From assembly GCF_019891395.1 (NCBI RefSeq), contig NZ_CP078143.1:186001-250000 (forward strand): DNA of 64,000 nucleotides, read 5' to 3'. Positions 8,046 through 17,041 of the stretch are shown here, in pieces. This DNA comes from Nitratireductor kimnyeongensis (lineage in GTDB: Bacteria > Pseudomonadota > Alphaproteobacteria > Rhizobiales > Rhizobiaceae). Position numbers and translations under genes: made by a program. Numbering within the stretch: the first letter of the stretch is position 1; each line of letters starts with the position of its first letter. The notes beneath the pieces are model-generated. The model was not told the DNA's origin, searched no databases, and saw nothing but the letters and a program-made list of their open reading frames with translations.

Positions 8046-9680
8046 TTATTCCAGATAGCCGCTCGGGTTCACCGGCGTTGCATCCTTACGCACTTCAAAG
8101 TGCAACTTGGGACGATCGGCACTGCCGCTCATGCCTGACAATGCGATTTCCTGCCCGCGCCGCACCTTCTCGCCACGTTTGACCCGAAGCGCGCTGGCAT
8201 GCCCGTATACCGTCACCATGCCATCATCGTGTCGCACCAGCACTGTATTTCCGAATTCCTTGAGCCCGTCGCCGGCATAGATCACAACCCCGTTCTCCGC
8301 CGCCTTGACGGGCGTGCCTGCCGGGACGGCGATGTCGATGCCATCGTTCCGGGCCGAACCGGACGTGCTGCCGAAATCCGAAACGACGCGCCCACGAACA
8401 GGCCAGCGCAGCTTGCCGATGCCGGTCGAGTCCGGCGCGATATCGTTGCTCTGCGTTGCAACGGCTGCAACCTGGGTCTGCGTGGAAGAGGTTGCCTGCG
8501 GCGCGGATGCCTTCACCACCGGCGCGGGTTCGCGTGTCGTGGCACTTGTCGTTGTTTTGTCGACATTTTGCTGGGGTACACTTGCCACCTGGGTCTGCTG
8601 GCCACCATTGCCGGAAGGAATGGCCAACGTTTGCCCGACCCGCAAATATCCATCCGAAAGGCCATTGGCCGCCTTGATAGCGCCGACACTCGCTCCGGTC
8701 TTGCGGGCGATGCCATAAAGGGTATCGCCTGAAACGACTGTATAGGACCCGCCCGCAGCCGAGTTGGCAGGCGAAGCACCCGTGCTGCCACCACCGCTAT
8801 TGGCATTGGCTGCCGGATTGTTGGTCTCTGCCCCTTGCGGGCGCGGTTTTGGCCGCGGCGTTTCGCGCAGGACAGCAAGGCGCTCCTGCGGCTCGCGTTG
8901 CGGTGCCGGCTCGTTCGGGATCGGCTGACGTGCAGCCTGCTGCTGCTGCTGCGCGCGCGCATCATTGTCCGGTGCAGAGACGGGCGCTCTCCGAGAATAA
9001 ACATAAGTGGGGATGACGATCTGGCGCCCGGCCTTCAGATCGGACGCGCTCGACAGATTGTTCGCGCCGAGGATTGCCCCGACAGGAACGCCAAAACGCC
9101 GCGACAGATTGTAAGCGGTCTCGCCCTCGCGCACGGTGATCGTGGTACCACCCACATCGCTCCAGCCACTATCGGTGCTGTTGCCACTGCGAGCCGGTTC
9201 CTGCGCCGGCTGACGTGCTATGGATCCGGTCGGAGTGCGGTCAAGCTGTGGCTGAGGGGCAGCCGCCACCACCGGTGCCTGCTGCGTTGGTGCCGCGACA
9301 GGCTGACGCTGCACACTGCCGCTGGCAACACTGGGCGTTGTCAGGTCGACCGGCCGGGTCGCAGCGCGTGCCGCCGTATTGGTGGGCGCCGGCAAAGGCT
9401 GCTGCATCGAGCCGCCTACAGAGGCTGACGGCCGTGGTCCCCCGCTCTGTCTGCTGATCGATCCGGTGTAGGTCGTGTCAAGGCCGCTGGCCATATCGCC
9501 GGGATAAGGCTGGCTGGCTGGCGCCATCGCAACACTGCGATTTGTCGATCGCGCATCAGCAAAGTCGCTGGACTTGAAGCGCGAGAGGTCTGAGCTGCAT
9601 CCTGCCGCCACACCGCCAATCAAGATGACAGCGGCTCCGCGCAAAAGCGCGCGATCGAAATTCCGTGCAATACAACGCAT
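8046..9680 (-). CDS. nlpD: NlpD-like LysM/M23 lipoprotein, probable amidase activator
   Basis: The 544-residue product has a lipoprotein signal (hydrophobic stretch then VAAGC, Cys at about residue 28). A long Pro/Gln/Ala-rich low-complexity linker and two LysM domains follow (about 180-225 and 312-358; the second starts YTVVSGDTLYGIARKTG), with a C-terminal M23/LytM domain at about 425-544. Active M23 enzymes begin the metal site with HxxxD; here it is NDGIDIAVPAG, with Asn for the first His as in E. coli NlpD, though YGHAS and KLHFEVR remain. I therefore infer an activator of cell-wall amidases at division, like NlpD, EnvC or DipM, and not an active peptidase. The order surE-pcm-nlpD matches that of E. 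coli; no rpoS follows. Confidence 0.9.
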   Translation of the reverse strand: MRCIARNFDRALLRGAAVILIGGVAAGCSSDLSRFKSSDFADARSTNRSVAMAPASQPYPGDMASGLDTTYTGSISRQSGGPRPSASVGGSMQQPLPAPTNTAARAATRPVDLTTPSVASGSVQRQPVAAPTQQAPVVAAAPQPQLDRTPTGSIARQPAQEPARSGNSTDSGWSDVGGTTITVREGETAYNLSRRFGVPVGAILGANNLSSASDLKAGRQIVIPTYVYSRRAPVSAPDNDARAQQQQQAARQPIPNEPAPQREPQERLAVLRETPRPKPRPQGAETNNPAANANSGGGSTGASPANSAAGGSYTVVSGDTLYGIARKTGASVGAIKAANGLSDGYLRVGQTLAIPSGNGGQQTQVASVPQQNVDKTTTSATTREPAPVVKASAPQATSSTQTQVAAVATQSNDIAPDSTGIGKLRWPVRGRVVSDFGSTSGSARNDGIDIAVPAGTPVKAAENGVVIYAGDGLKEFGNTVLVRHDDGMVTVYGHASALRVKRGEKVRRGQEIALSGMSGSADRPKLHFEVRKDATPVNPSGYLE

Positions 9681-9717
9681 TTGACTACCCGCGTACCCAA
9701 TACCTGAACACGAGCAA

Positions 9718-9731
9718 TTAAAACGCGTTAA
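9718..9731. promoter_or_regulatory. TTAA-N6-TTAA element upstream of nlpD
   Basis: Two TTAA boxes with six bases between them lie 38-51 bases upstream of the nlpD start. The cell-cycle regulator CtrA of Alphaproteobacteria recognises TTAA boxes, classically seven bases apart, so this is one base short. More TTAA tetramers follow at 9745 and 9762. It is a weak candidate. Confidence 0.25.
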
Positions 9732-9790
9732 TGTTACTCAGCAGTTAAGCCGAGCGCGGAAATTAATAAATGGAGCTGTTTCTCGCGGTT

Positions 9791-10444
9791 TCAAATCGCT
9801 GACGAAACACCTTTCAGAAGAGGTTGGAGGCGGGTTTCCGCTATATCCGTCCGCTCAAACCTACTGCCAACTTTCTCCAGCTTGGCAACGGTTTGAACAT
9901 CATTTCCGGGTCCGATCGGCGCGATCATGATACCGCCTGTCGATAACTGATCCACAAATCGCCGTGGCAAATCGTCGAAGGCGGCCCAGGAAACGATTCG
10001 GTCGAAGGGGCCGTCAGCGGAGGCCCCATCAGTTCCATCGGCATGGCGCGCAACCACATTGCTGATGCCCAGATGGTCCCAGCGCATCCGGGCCTCCGCT
10101 CCCAGCGTTCGGTAGCGGTCGAGTGTGAGCACCCTCCCCGACAGACGTGCCATCACGGCTGCCGTGAAGCCGGAACCAGTGCCGATTTCAAGAACGCGAT
10201 GCCCTGAAGACAGTCCCAGCGCATCGATCACCTGTGCCTGCAGATCACACCCCTCGATCGCTTCGCCGCAGGCAATCGGCACCATGCGGTTGGACCAGGC
10301 AAGCCCATACCATTCCGAAGGCAGAAAGCTGCCACGCGGCGTCGCTTCCATCGCGGCGAAGAGTTCCTTGCTCCCCACCCCGCTGGCGCGCATGCGCAGC
10401 ATGAAGGCGGCAAAGCTCTCTCGCTCCTGCCCCGGTTCGATCAT
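9791..10444 (-). CDS. pcm: PIMT-like protein methyltransferase (surE-linked)
   Basis: This 217-residue protein has the class I SAM methyltransferase motif [14 protein letters not shown] (about residues 83-96) and the arrangement of protein-L-isoaspartate O-methyltransferase, which repairs damaged Asp/Asn in proteins. N-terminal family marks include [22 protein letters not shown]. However, aligning by distance from the SAM motif, the usual substrate loop TISQP reads AIEGC here, so isoaspartyl activity is not assured. Its ATG at 10444 overlaps the surE stop by four bases (ATGA), so the two are coupled. The neighbouring surE and nlpD support the pcm assignment by position. Confidence 0.85.
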   Translation of the reverse strand: MIEPGQERESFAAFMLRMRASGVGSKELFAAMEATPRGSFLPSEWYGLAWSNRMVPIACGEAIEGCDLQAQVIDALGLSSGHRVLEIGTGSGFTAAVMARLSGRVLTLDRYRTLGAEARMRWDHLGISNVVARHADGTDGASADGPFDRIVSWAAFDDLPRRFVDQLSTGGIMIAPIGPGNDVQTVAKLEKVGSRFERTDIAETRLQPLLKGVSSAI

Positions 10445-11199
10445 GCCAGCGCCTTGGCCAACTGATCGCGCACCTCGTGCGCCGTCAGGTCAAGATGCAG
10501 CGGCGTGACCGAAACATAGCCATCACGCACTGCCGCCTGGTCGCTGCCCTGGCGAATGTCGGCCTGCTTGCGCCCGAAGCGCAGCCAGTAATAGGGATAG
10601 TTGCGCCCGTCGCGGCGCTCCTCGATATTGAGCCCGTGCACCATCTTGCCTTGCACGGTCACCAGCGTACCCTTGGCTTCCTCAGGTGTGCAGTTGGGGA
10701 AGTTGATGTTGACCAGCACACCCTCGGGCATCGGCCGTTCGATCAACTTCTTCAGGATTGGCGGCGCAAGCGCCTCTGCCGTCGCGAAGGGGATGTACCG
10801 GCTCTCGTCGGTGAAATCATAAGCTTGGCTCAACGCGAACGACGGAATGCCAAGAAGCGTTCCTTCCATGGCACCGGCAATGGTGCCTGAATAGGTAACG
10901 TCATCAGCGATGTTGGTGCCGTTGTTGACACCGGACAGGATCAGGTCCGGCGGCGTGTCCATCACGTGCCGCACACCCATGATCACGCAATCCGTGGGCG
11001 TGCCGCGCAGGGCAAAATGCCGGTCGTCGATCTTGCGCATCCTGAGCGGCTCGGACAATGACAGCGAATGGGCAAAGCCCGACTGATCGGTTTCCGGCGC
11101 CACCACCCACACATCGTCGCTCAGCGTGCGGGCGATCCGCTCCAGCGTCGCCAGTCCTTCCGCGTGAATGCCATCGTCATTGGTCAATAGAATGCGCAA
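10441..11199 (-). CDS. surE: 5'/3'-nucleotidase SurE
   Basis: SurE is a metal-dependent nucleotidase acting on 5'- and 3'-monophosphates, linked to stationary-phase survival. The 252-residue product begins with the invariant [15 protein letters not shown], whose two Asp bind the metal. Further family blocks are [16 protein letters not shown], then GTPTDCV, then [22 protein letters not shown] (cited in parts: LILSGVNNG and DDVTYSGTI), and VLVNINFPN. Start is TTG 11199, set by the conserved N-terminus and supported by AGAGGA eight bases upstream. It follows serS by four bases and overlaps pcm by four bases. Confidence 0.97.
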   Translation of the reverse strand: MRILLTNDDGIHAEGLATLERIARTLSDDVWVVAPETDQSGFAHSLSLSEPLRMRKIDDRHFALRGTPTDCVIMGVRHVMDTPPDLILSGVNNGTNIADDVTYSGTIAGAMEGTLLGIPSFALSQAYDFTDESRYIPFATAEALAPPILKKLIERPMPEGVLVNINFPNCTPEEAKGTLVTVQGKMVHGLNIEERRDGRNYPYYWLRFGRKQADIRQGSDQAAVRDGYVSVTPLHLDLTAHEVRDQLAKALA

Positions 11200-11203
11200 A
11201 GTC

Positions 11204-12487
11204 TCAGTCCTCTACTGCTTCGATTTTCTCCAGGCCGCCCATATAAGGTTTCAGCGCTGACGGTATCGTGACACTGCCGTCCTCGTTCTGGTAATTTTCC
11301 AGAACCGCAATCAGCGCCCGGCCAACCGCCGTTCCCGAACCGTTGAGCGTGTGCACGAAGCGTGTCTGCTTCTCGCCCGCAACCCGGTAGCGCGCATTCA
11401 TGCGCCGCCCCTGAAAATCACCGCAGACGGAGCAGGACGAAATCTCGCGATAGGCGTTCTGCCCCGGCAGCCATACTTCCAGATCATAGGTCTTGCGTGC
11501 ACCAAAGCCCATGTCGCCCGTGCACAACACCATGGTGCGGAACGGAAGGTCGAGCTTCTTCAGCACGGTTTCGGCACAGGCCGTCATGCGCTCATGCTCG
11601 TCAATCGCGCTTTCGGCATCGGTAATCGAGACGAGCTCCACCTTGTAGAACTGGTGCTGACGCAACATGCCACGCGTGTCGCGCCCAGCAGATCCCGCTT
11701 CTGAACGAAAGCACGGCGTCAGCGCGGTAAAGCGAAGCGGCAGCTTTTCGCCATCGAGAATTTCCTCGCGCACCAGATTGGTGAGCGAAACTTCAGCGGT
11801 GGGGATCAGCCAGTGATCATCGCCGGCGCGGAAAAGATCCTCGGTGAACTTCGGCAGCTGACCGGTGCCGAACATGGCATCGTCGCGCACCAGAAGCGGC
11901 GGCTGGACTTCCGTATAGCCATGCTCCAGCGTGTGCAGGTCGAGCATGAACTGCCCAAGCGCACGCTCCAGACGGGCAAGCTGCCCCGAAAGCACCGTGA
12001 AGCGCGAGCCCGAGAGCTTCGCCGCGCGCTCGAAATCCATCTGGCCGAGTGCCTCGCCGATCTCGAAATGCTCCTTCGCCCAGTTGGCGCGCTTCGGCTC
12101 GCCATGTTTGCGAACTTCCACATTGCCGCTCTCGTCAGCGCCAACCGGCACATCGTCGAGCGGAACATTGGGAATGCGCGCCAGCGCGTCGTTCAGCGCG
12201 GCGTCATGGCGCCGCTCCTCGGCTTCGCCATCCTGAACAAAGCTCTTCAGCTCCGACACCTCGGCCTTCAGCTTCTCGGCGAGCTCCTTGTCGCCGGAGG
12301 CCATCGCCTTGCCGATTTCCTTGGAAGCGGCATTGCGGCGCTCCTGCGCCTCCTGAAGTTTTGTCAGGTGCTGGCGGCGCGCTTCGTCGAGCGCCAGAAG
12401 CTTCGCGCTTTCAGGGTCCGCGCCGCGCTTATTCAGCGCTTCGTCCAGCGCCTGCGGGTTCTCGCGAATCCATTTGATGTCGAGCAT
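11204..12487 (-). CDS. serS: Seryl-tRNA synthetase
   Basis: SerS charges tRNA-Ser (and tRNA-Sec where present) with serine in the cytoplasm. The 427-residue product has the N-terminal tRNA-binding coiled-coil arm (about residues 30-100, with [20 protein letters not shown] heptads) and the class II catalytic core. Motif 2 is visible as [24 protein letters not shown] (shown as [17 protein letters not shown]) and motif 3 as [28 protein letters not shown] is the typical TxE serine-binding loop. The start at ATG 12487 gives the standard [11 protein letters not shown] beginning. It lies between tatC and surE on the same strand. Confidence 0.98.
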   Translation of the reverse strand: MLDIKWIRENPQALDEALNKRGADPESAKLLALDEARRQHLTKLQEAQERRNAASKEIGKAMASGDKELAEKLKAEVSELKSFVQDGEAEERRHDAALNDALARIPNVPLDDVPVGADESGNVEVRKHGEPKRANWAKEHFEIGEALGQMDFERAAKLSGSRFTVLSGQLARLERALGQFMLDLHTLEHGYTEVQPPLLVRDDAMFGTGQLPKFTEDLFRAGDDHWLIPTAEVSLTNLVREEILDGEKLPLRFTALTPCFRSEAGSAGRDTRGMLRQHQFYKVELVSITDAESAIDEHERMTACAETVLKKLDLPFRTMVLCTGDMGFGARKTYDLEVWLPGQNAYREISSCSVCGDFQGRRMNARYRVAGEKQTRFVHTLNGSGTAVGRALIAVLENYQNEDGSVTIPSALKPYMGGLEKIEAVED

Positions 12488-12553
12488 GTCAGATTTCCAA
12501 TCGCGGAGAGATTGCGGTGAACCGCCTCGAACGCGACAGGAAAGCCAGCAAAT

Positions 12554-13387
12554 CTAGGCGGTCGGCTGGTCCGCTTCGTCGGTCTCGTCCTGCGCGGTCT
12601 TTTCCTTCTCGCGCTGGCGCTCGACCATACGGGCAGCCCAGATGGCAATTTCGTAGAGAAGGATGGTCGGAAGCGCAAGACCGATCTGGCTCACCGGATC
12701 CGGCGGAGTCAGGATCGCCGCTGCGACAAACGCCGCCACGATCGCATATTTGCGCTTGTCGGCGAGCCCCGTCGAGGTCAGAAGCCCCACCCGCGCCATC
12801 AGCGTCGTCACCACCGGAAGCTGAAACACCAGCCCGAAGGAGAGGATCAGCGTCATGATCAGCCCGAGATATTCCGAAACTTTGGGCAGAAGCGAGATCT
12901 GCACCGTGTTGTCCGGCCCCACCTGCTGCATGGACAGGAAGAACCACATGACCATCGGCGTGAAGAAGAAATAGACGAGCGCAGCACCAATCATGAACAG
13001 GATCGGCGAGGCTATCAGGAACGGCATGAAGGCCCGCCGCTCATTGCGATAGAGCCCCGGCGCGACGAATTTATACACCTGCAGCGCGATCACCGGAAAG
13101 GCAAGGACGAGCCCGCCGAACATGGCGAGCTTGATCTGCGTGAAAAAGAACTCCTGCGGCGCGGTGTAGATCAGATCCACCTTGTCCGCATCGAGCCCAG
13201 CCCATTGGGATGCCCACTGGAACGGGATGACGAGCAGATTGAAAATCTGTTTGGCAAAGAAGAAGCAGACCAGGAACGCCACGAAAAACCCGGCAAGCGC
13301 CCACATCAGGCGGGACCGAAGTTCGATCAGATGTTCGATCAGCGGCGCGGAAGACTGATCGATATCGTCGTCACGTTCGGCGTTCAC
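12554..13387 (-). CDS. tatC: Sec-independent translocase TatC
   Basis: TatC is the multi-spanning receptor of the twin-arginine pathway, which exports folded proteins. The 277-residue protein begins near SSAPLIEHLIELRSRLMWAL, here cited as APLIEHLIELRSRL, the family signature ending at about residue 29. Six membrane spans follow, with the periplasmic TAPQEFFFTQIKLA block around residue 75. The C-terminal tail is charged. The start codon is GTG at 13387 and overlaps the tatB stop by four bases (GTGA), so translation is coupled. The gene is the third of a complete tatABC set. Confidence 0.97.
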   Translation of the reverse strand: MNAERDDDIDQSSAPLIEHLIELRSRLMWALAGFFVAFLVCFFFAKQIFNLLVIPFQWASQWAGLDADKVDLIYTAPQEFFFTQIKLAMFGGLVLAFPVIALQVYKFVAPGLYRNERRAFMPFLIASPILFMIGAALVYFFFTPMVMWFFLSMQQVGPDNTVQISLLPKVSEYLGLIMTLILSFGLVFQLPVVTTLMARVGLLTSTGLADKRKYAIVAAFVAAAILTPPDPVSQIGLALPTILLYEIAIWAARMVERQREKEKTAQDETDEADQPTA

Positions 13388-13965
13388 GACTTGGCTCCGC
13401 TGGTCTTTTTTGCCGGCGCACGCTTGGCCGCGCTCGCCGTTTTGATTTTGCTGCCTGTTTTTGGCTTGGCCGTCGTCGCCGGCATTGTTGCCGGTGCTTT
13501 GGCCGCCCCCGGCTTCGCTGCCGTTTTCCGTGCAGTTCCCGTTTTGCTCTCCGCTGCGGCCTTGGGCTTTGCCTCACCGGGCATCCGGGTCGCGCCCGCC
13601 TTTGCCGGGGCCGCCGCTTGCGGTTCCTTGGACGCCGGCGCGCCTGATTTCGCCGCCTGCGGCTTCATCGCCGCATCGAGACCGGACCGGATCTCCTGCC
13701 CCACCTTCTCGATCGGGTTGAGATGTTTCTTGATCTCGTTGCGTGGATCGAGCTTGCGTGCGTCATCCACGAGGGATTTGACGTCATCAAGCTCCGCCTC
13801 CTGCAGCGCCTCATCGAACTGCTTGCGAAAATCGCCCGCCATGGTGCGCAATTTGGACGTCGTACGCCCAAAGGTGCGCAACATGCGCGGCAAGTCCTTC
13901 GGCCCGACCACGACGATCAGGACGATGGCGATCACCATGATTTCGGGCCAGCCAAGATCAAACAT
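13384..13965 (-). CDS. tatB: Sec-independent translocase TatB
   Basis: TatB forms the substrate-binding complex with TatC. The 193-residue product begins MFDLGWPEIMVIAIVLIVVVGPKDLP: a short periplasmic start, one membrane span, the glycine-proline hinge, and an amphipathic helix (RMLRTFGRTTSKLRTMAG). The second half is a long Ala/Lys/Pro-rich tail typical of rhizobial TatB and probably disordered. The Glu at position 8 (WPE) is the TatB hallmark, and its presence separates this gene from tatA. ATG 13965 is used; the tatA stop lies 52 bases upstream. Confidence 0.95.
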   Translation of the reverse strand: MFDLGWPEIMVIAIVLIVVVGPKDLPRMLRTFGRTTSKLRTMAGDFRKQFDEALQEAELDDVKSLVDDARKLDPRNEIKKHLNPIEKVGQEIRSGLDAAMKPQAAKSGAPASKEPQAAAPAKAGATRMPGEAKPKAAAESKTGTARKTAAKPGAAKAPATMPATTAKPKTGSKIKTASAAKRAPAKKTSGAKS

Positions 13966-14017
13966 AGGTCACCGGATCGGATAGCGAGAAGTGAAGACGC
14001 TGCTGGAAAGCAGCGAA

Positions 14018-14242
14018 TCAGCCGGACTTTTTCTTGCTCGGCTTGCTTGCTTCCTTCACCGGCTCATCGGCCTGATGTTCGACCGTCTTGGTCGTGTCCT
14101 CATCATCGTCGGACATGCCCTTTTTGAAGCTCTTGATGCCCTTGGCCATGTCGCCCATCAGCTCGGGGATCTTGCCGCGCCCGAAAAGGAGCAGCACCAC
14201 GACGAGCACGATAAGCCAGTGCCAGATTGAAAAGGAACCCAT
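14018..14242 (-). CDS. tatA: Sec-independent translocase TatA
   Basis: TatA oligomerises to form the Tat pore. The 74-residue protein has the standard layout: [21 protein letters not shown] (cited as [16 protein letters not shown]) as the membrane span, then the [21 protein letters not shown] amphipathic helix, given here as [18 protein letters not shown], and a short acidic-then-lysine tail. The FGxGK hinge is intact. It is the first tat gene, 35 bases after the orphan ABC ATPase gene on the same strand. Confidence 0.95.
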   Translation of the reverse strand: MGSFSIWHWLIVLVVVLLLFGRGKIPELMGDMAKGIKSFKKGMSDDDEDTTKTVEHQADEPVKEASKPSKKKSG

Positions 14243-14277
14243 GATCAGTCTCTTTCACCAATTGCCATTGATTTGAT

Positions 14278-15396
14278 TTATGCGCTTTCGCGCGATGTTT
14301 CAAACGATTGTCTCTCGAATACGAGAACATCGCTCTCGATTACATTCAGCCAGATATCCCGCACACCCGGTTGCAACTGCCCGCAGCGCACCCGCGCCCG
14401 CACGTGACGGTCGGCACCAGGTATCGCAAGCTCGAGAAACTCCACCACGCCGAGGAACCGCCGCGAAACGATCCGCGCCGGCACGGAACCATGCTCTTGA
14501 TCCACCAGAAAACCGGACAGGCGGACCACAACAGTCGCATCCGCGCCCTCTTTCAGCCCGTTTGCCGAGAAACGCCCCAGAGGCGTTTCGACATTGCCCC
14601 CGTGCACCTGCCCGTCAAACTCGTTGATCTCGGAAAAGAAACCGGCCACGAAAAGATCGGCGGGGCGTCGATAGAGCTCTTCGGCGGTCCCCACCTGAAC
14701 AAGCTTCCCGTCCTTGAGAAGCGCAATCCTGTCTCCCATGCGCATGGCTTCTTCGGCATCATGCGTCACCACGACAGCAGTCGCACGGCTTTGCCGCAGA
14801 ATGGAAAGCGTTTCGGCCCGCACACTGTCTTTCAAACGGGAATCGAGCCCTGAAAATGGCTCATCCATCAAAAGCACCGCCGGCCGCGGCGCCAGCGCCC
14901 GCGCCAGAGCGACACGCTGCTGTTCACCACCCGAAAGCACGTGCGGATAGGCACCGGCATAACCTTCGAGCCCGACGCGCTCGAGCGCGATCATTGCTTC
15001 TTTCTGCGCTTCCTCGCCCGACAGTGCGGTCAGGCCAAATCGCACATTGTCGAGAATCGTCAGATGCGGAAACAGCGCAAAGTCCTGAAACACAAGACCG
15101 ATAGAGCGCTTCTCGGGCGGCAGAAATACATTTGGCCCGGCAATTTCCCGCTCATTCAGAAACACCCGGCCCGAGCGCTGCGCTTCAATGCCGGCCGCAA
15201 TCCTGAGAAGGGTCGTCTTGCCTGATCCCGAAGGTCCGAGAAGACAAAGCACCTCACCGGGCTCCGCGCAGAGCGACACGTCTCTCAGTGTTTGCGTTCC
15301 CGAAGGGTAAGCGTGGCTGATATTCTGGAAAGAAAGACGCGCCGCGAAGCTGACGCCGGCCGTTCCACGCGCCGAACTGTGCTTCTTATTGTCCAT
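14278..15396 (-). CDS. Orphan ABC transporter ATP-binding protein (FbpC/PotA type)
   Basis: This 372-residue protein has a full ABC ATPase set: Walker A LLGPSGSGKTTLLR, Q-loop GLVFQDFALFPH, signature LSGGEQQRVALARALA, Walker B VLLMDEPFSGLD, and H-loop VVVTHDAEEAMRM. A C-terminal TOBE-like region of about 110 residues follows. The layout matches importers for ferric iron, polyamines or similar solutes, but no permease or binding-protein gene is nearby, so the substrate is open. ATG 15396 is the best start; the longer frame begins with TTG at 15453 and overlaps the scpB stop. It lies between scpB and tatA on the same strand and is probably co-transcribed. Confidence 0.88.
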   Translation of the reverse strand: MDNKKHSSARGTAGVSFAARLSFQNISHAYPSGTQTLRDVSLCAEPGEVLCLLGPSGSGKTTLLRIAAGIEAQRSGRVFLNEREIAGPNVFLPPEKRSIGLVFQDFALFPHLTILDNVRFGLTALSGEEAQKEAMIALERVGLEGYAGAYPHVLSGGEQQRVALARALAPRPAVLLMDEPFSGLDSRLKDSVRAETLSILRQSRATAVVVTHDAEEAMRMGDRIALLKDGKLVQVGTAEELYRRPADLFVAGFFSEINEFDGQVHGGNVETPLGRFSANGLKEGADATVVVRLSGFLVDQEHGSVPARIVSRRFLGVVEFLELAIPGADRHVRARVRCGQLQPGVRDIWLNVIESDVLVFERQSFETSRESA

Positions 15397-15449
15397 GCAC
15401 CGGTATCCCTGGATGGATCGCAGGCGGCCCCTGTCCCGCAGGACTTCCG

Positions 15450-16181
15450 TCAATCATCCTCAGCGAGCGGTGTCAACAGACCAAGTTCCTCCAGATCGAT
15501 ATCCGTCAACGGATCTTCATCTTCTGTGAGTTCGTCCGGATCGGTCATTGGCTGTGGCACGGAGAAATTGGCCGGCATTCTGGCGGAGAGCAGCCCAGCT
15601 CCTTTCAGCTCATCGATACCCGGCAGATCGCGCAGTTCCGACAGACCGAAGTGATCCAGAAATTCCGTGCTGGTTCCATAGGTTACCGGACGTCCGGGCG
15701 TGCGGCGGCGACCACGCATCTTGACCCAGCCCGTCTCGAGCAGAATGTCGAGCGTCCCCTTGGACGTCTCCACACCGCGAATTTCCTCGATCTCCGCACG
15801 CGTGACCGGCTGGTGGTAGGCAATCACGGCCAACATTTCGAGCGCTGCGCGCGACAATTTGCGCTGCTGAACCGCATTGCGATTCATCAGGAACGAAAGA
15901 TCGCTAGCTGTCCGAAACGCCCAGCTGTTTTCGACGCGAACGAGGTTCACCCCACGCTTTTCATAGTCTTTTTGAAGTTCGGTCAGAGCTGCGGCAACAT
16001 CGGTCCCGTCGGGCAGACGCTCAGCCAACGCCCTTTCGGCCACCGGTTCTGCACTTGCGAAAATAATGGCCTCCACCATCCGTTTGACCTCGACGAGATG
16101 CGGCGAACGCGCCTCAGAAGCGTCGTTTTCCGGCTCGCCTTCATTGGCGACGAGGCGCACTACATTGCTGTTTTCAGTCAT
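15450..16181 (-). CDS. scpB: Segregation and condensation protein B
   Basis: ScpB is a winged-helix partner of ScpA in the SMC condensin that compacts and segregates the chromosome. The 243-residue product shows the family blocks VEAIIFASAEPV and LEMLAVIAYHQPVTRAEIEEIRGV (cited as MLAVIAYHQPVTRAEIEEIR), followed by GRPVTYGTSTEFLDHFGL. It ends in an acidic tail. The frame is open upstream to 16391, but that stretch lies inside scpA and is not family-like. I use ATG 16181, which has GAGA 7-10 bases upstream; ATG 16187 is the alternative. It overlaps the scpA stop by a few bases, so translation is coupled. Confidence 0.93.
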   Translation of the reverse strand: MTENSNVVRLVANEGEPENDASEARSPHLVEVKRMVEAIIFASAEPVAERALAERLPDGTDVAAALTELQKDYEKRGVNLVRVENSWAFRTASDLSFLMNRNAVQQRKLSRAALEMLAVIAYHQPVTRAEIEEIRGVETSKGTLDILLETGWVKMRGRRRTPGRPVTYGTSTEFLDHFGLSELRDLPGIDELKGAGLLSARMPANFSVPQPMTDPDELTEDEDPLTDIDLEELGLLTPLAEDD

Positions 16182-17022
16182 CGGCATTCTCAAAGAGGCT
16201 GGCCGGCGCCTTCTTGCCCGTACGCATGTAGATGGGCGCGAAGGGTTCCTGCTGACGGATTTCGAGAGCTCCTTCACGCACCAGTTCGAGAGAGGCGGCG
16301 AAAGCGCTTGCGGTTGCTGTCGCGCGTTCCTCCGCGTTGGCCATATAGCGGATGAGAAAATGATCCAGCGCGGTCCAGTCTCCGAATTCACCGATCATGC
16401 GCACCAGGATTTCCCGCGCCTGTTTGAGCGACCAGACGCCACGCTTGGCAATGCGTACATTCGTCACCGCACGGCGCTGACGCTGAGAGGCATAGGCGGT
16501 AAGCAGATCATAGAGCGACGCTGTAAAGGCGCTCTCCTTCTGAACGATCACCGACTCTGGCATTCCACGAGCAAACACGTCCCGGCCCAGACGGTTACGA
16601 TTCACAAGCCGCGCCGCCGCATCGCGCATCGCTTCCAGCCGTTTCAGACGGAACTGAAGAAGTGCCGCCATTTCCTCACCGGTCGGCTCTTCATCCTCCG
16701 GCTTCTTGGGGATCAGCAAGCGTGATTTCAGATAGGCAAGCCAGGCCGCCATCACCAGGTAGTCGGCGGCCAACTCCAGCCGCATCTTGCGTACTTTTTC
16801 AATGAAAGCGATGTATTGCTCGGCAAGGGCGAGAACCGAGATGCGCGCCAGATCCACCTTCTGCGTACGTGCCAGGTGAAGAAGAAGGTCGAGCGGTCCT
16901 TCAAAACCATCGACGTCAACCGTCAGCGCAGGCTCGGAGACACCGTGCTCCTTTTCCTGATCGTCCCACAGCTTGTCCATGGGTGCCGGTTTGACGGCGG
17001 ATTTTTCAGCGTTTTGCGCCAA
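16174..17022 (-). CDS. scpA: Segregation and condensation protein A
   Basis: ScpA is the kleisin that bridges the SMC heads. The 282-residue protein has the N-terminal family block FEGPLDLLLHLARTQKVDLARI (cited as FEGPLDLLLHLARTQKVD), which binds the SMC neck, then MAAWLAYLKSRLLIPK around residues 91-106. The C-terminal winged-helix part ends near EIRQQEPFAPIYMR. The start at 17022 is TTG, with AAGG about ten bases upstream; ATG 16980 is a shorter alternative that leaves all conserved parts. It is 19 bases after nagZ and overlaps scpB. Confidence 0.93.
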   Translation of the reverse strand: MAQNAEKSAVKPAPMDKLWDDQEKEHGVSEPALTVDVDGFEGPLDLLLHLARTQKVDLARISVLALAEQYIAFIEKVRKMRLELAADYLVMAAWLAYLKSRLLIPKKPEDEEPTGEEMAALLQFRLKRLEAMRDAAARLVNRNRLGRDVFARGMPESVIVQKESAFTASLYDLLTAYASQRQRRAVTNVRIAKRGVWSLKQAREILVRMIGEFGDWTALDHFLIRYMANAEERATATASAFAASLELVREGALEIRQQEPFAPIYMRTGKKAPASLFENADD

Positions 17023-17041
17023 GCGTCATTGACCTTTTTCG

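Noticed and set aside
15397..15453. Upstream extension of the orphan ABC ATPase overlapping scpB
   Set aside because: The frame would start with TTG at 15453 without a good ribosome site; ATG 15396 gives a normal N-terminus.
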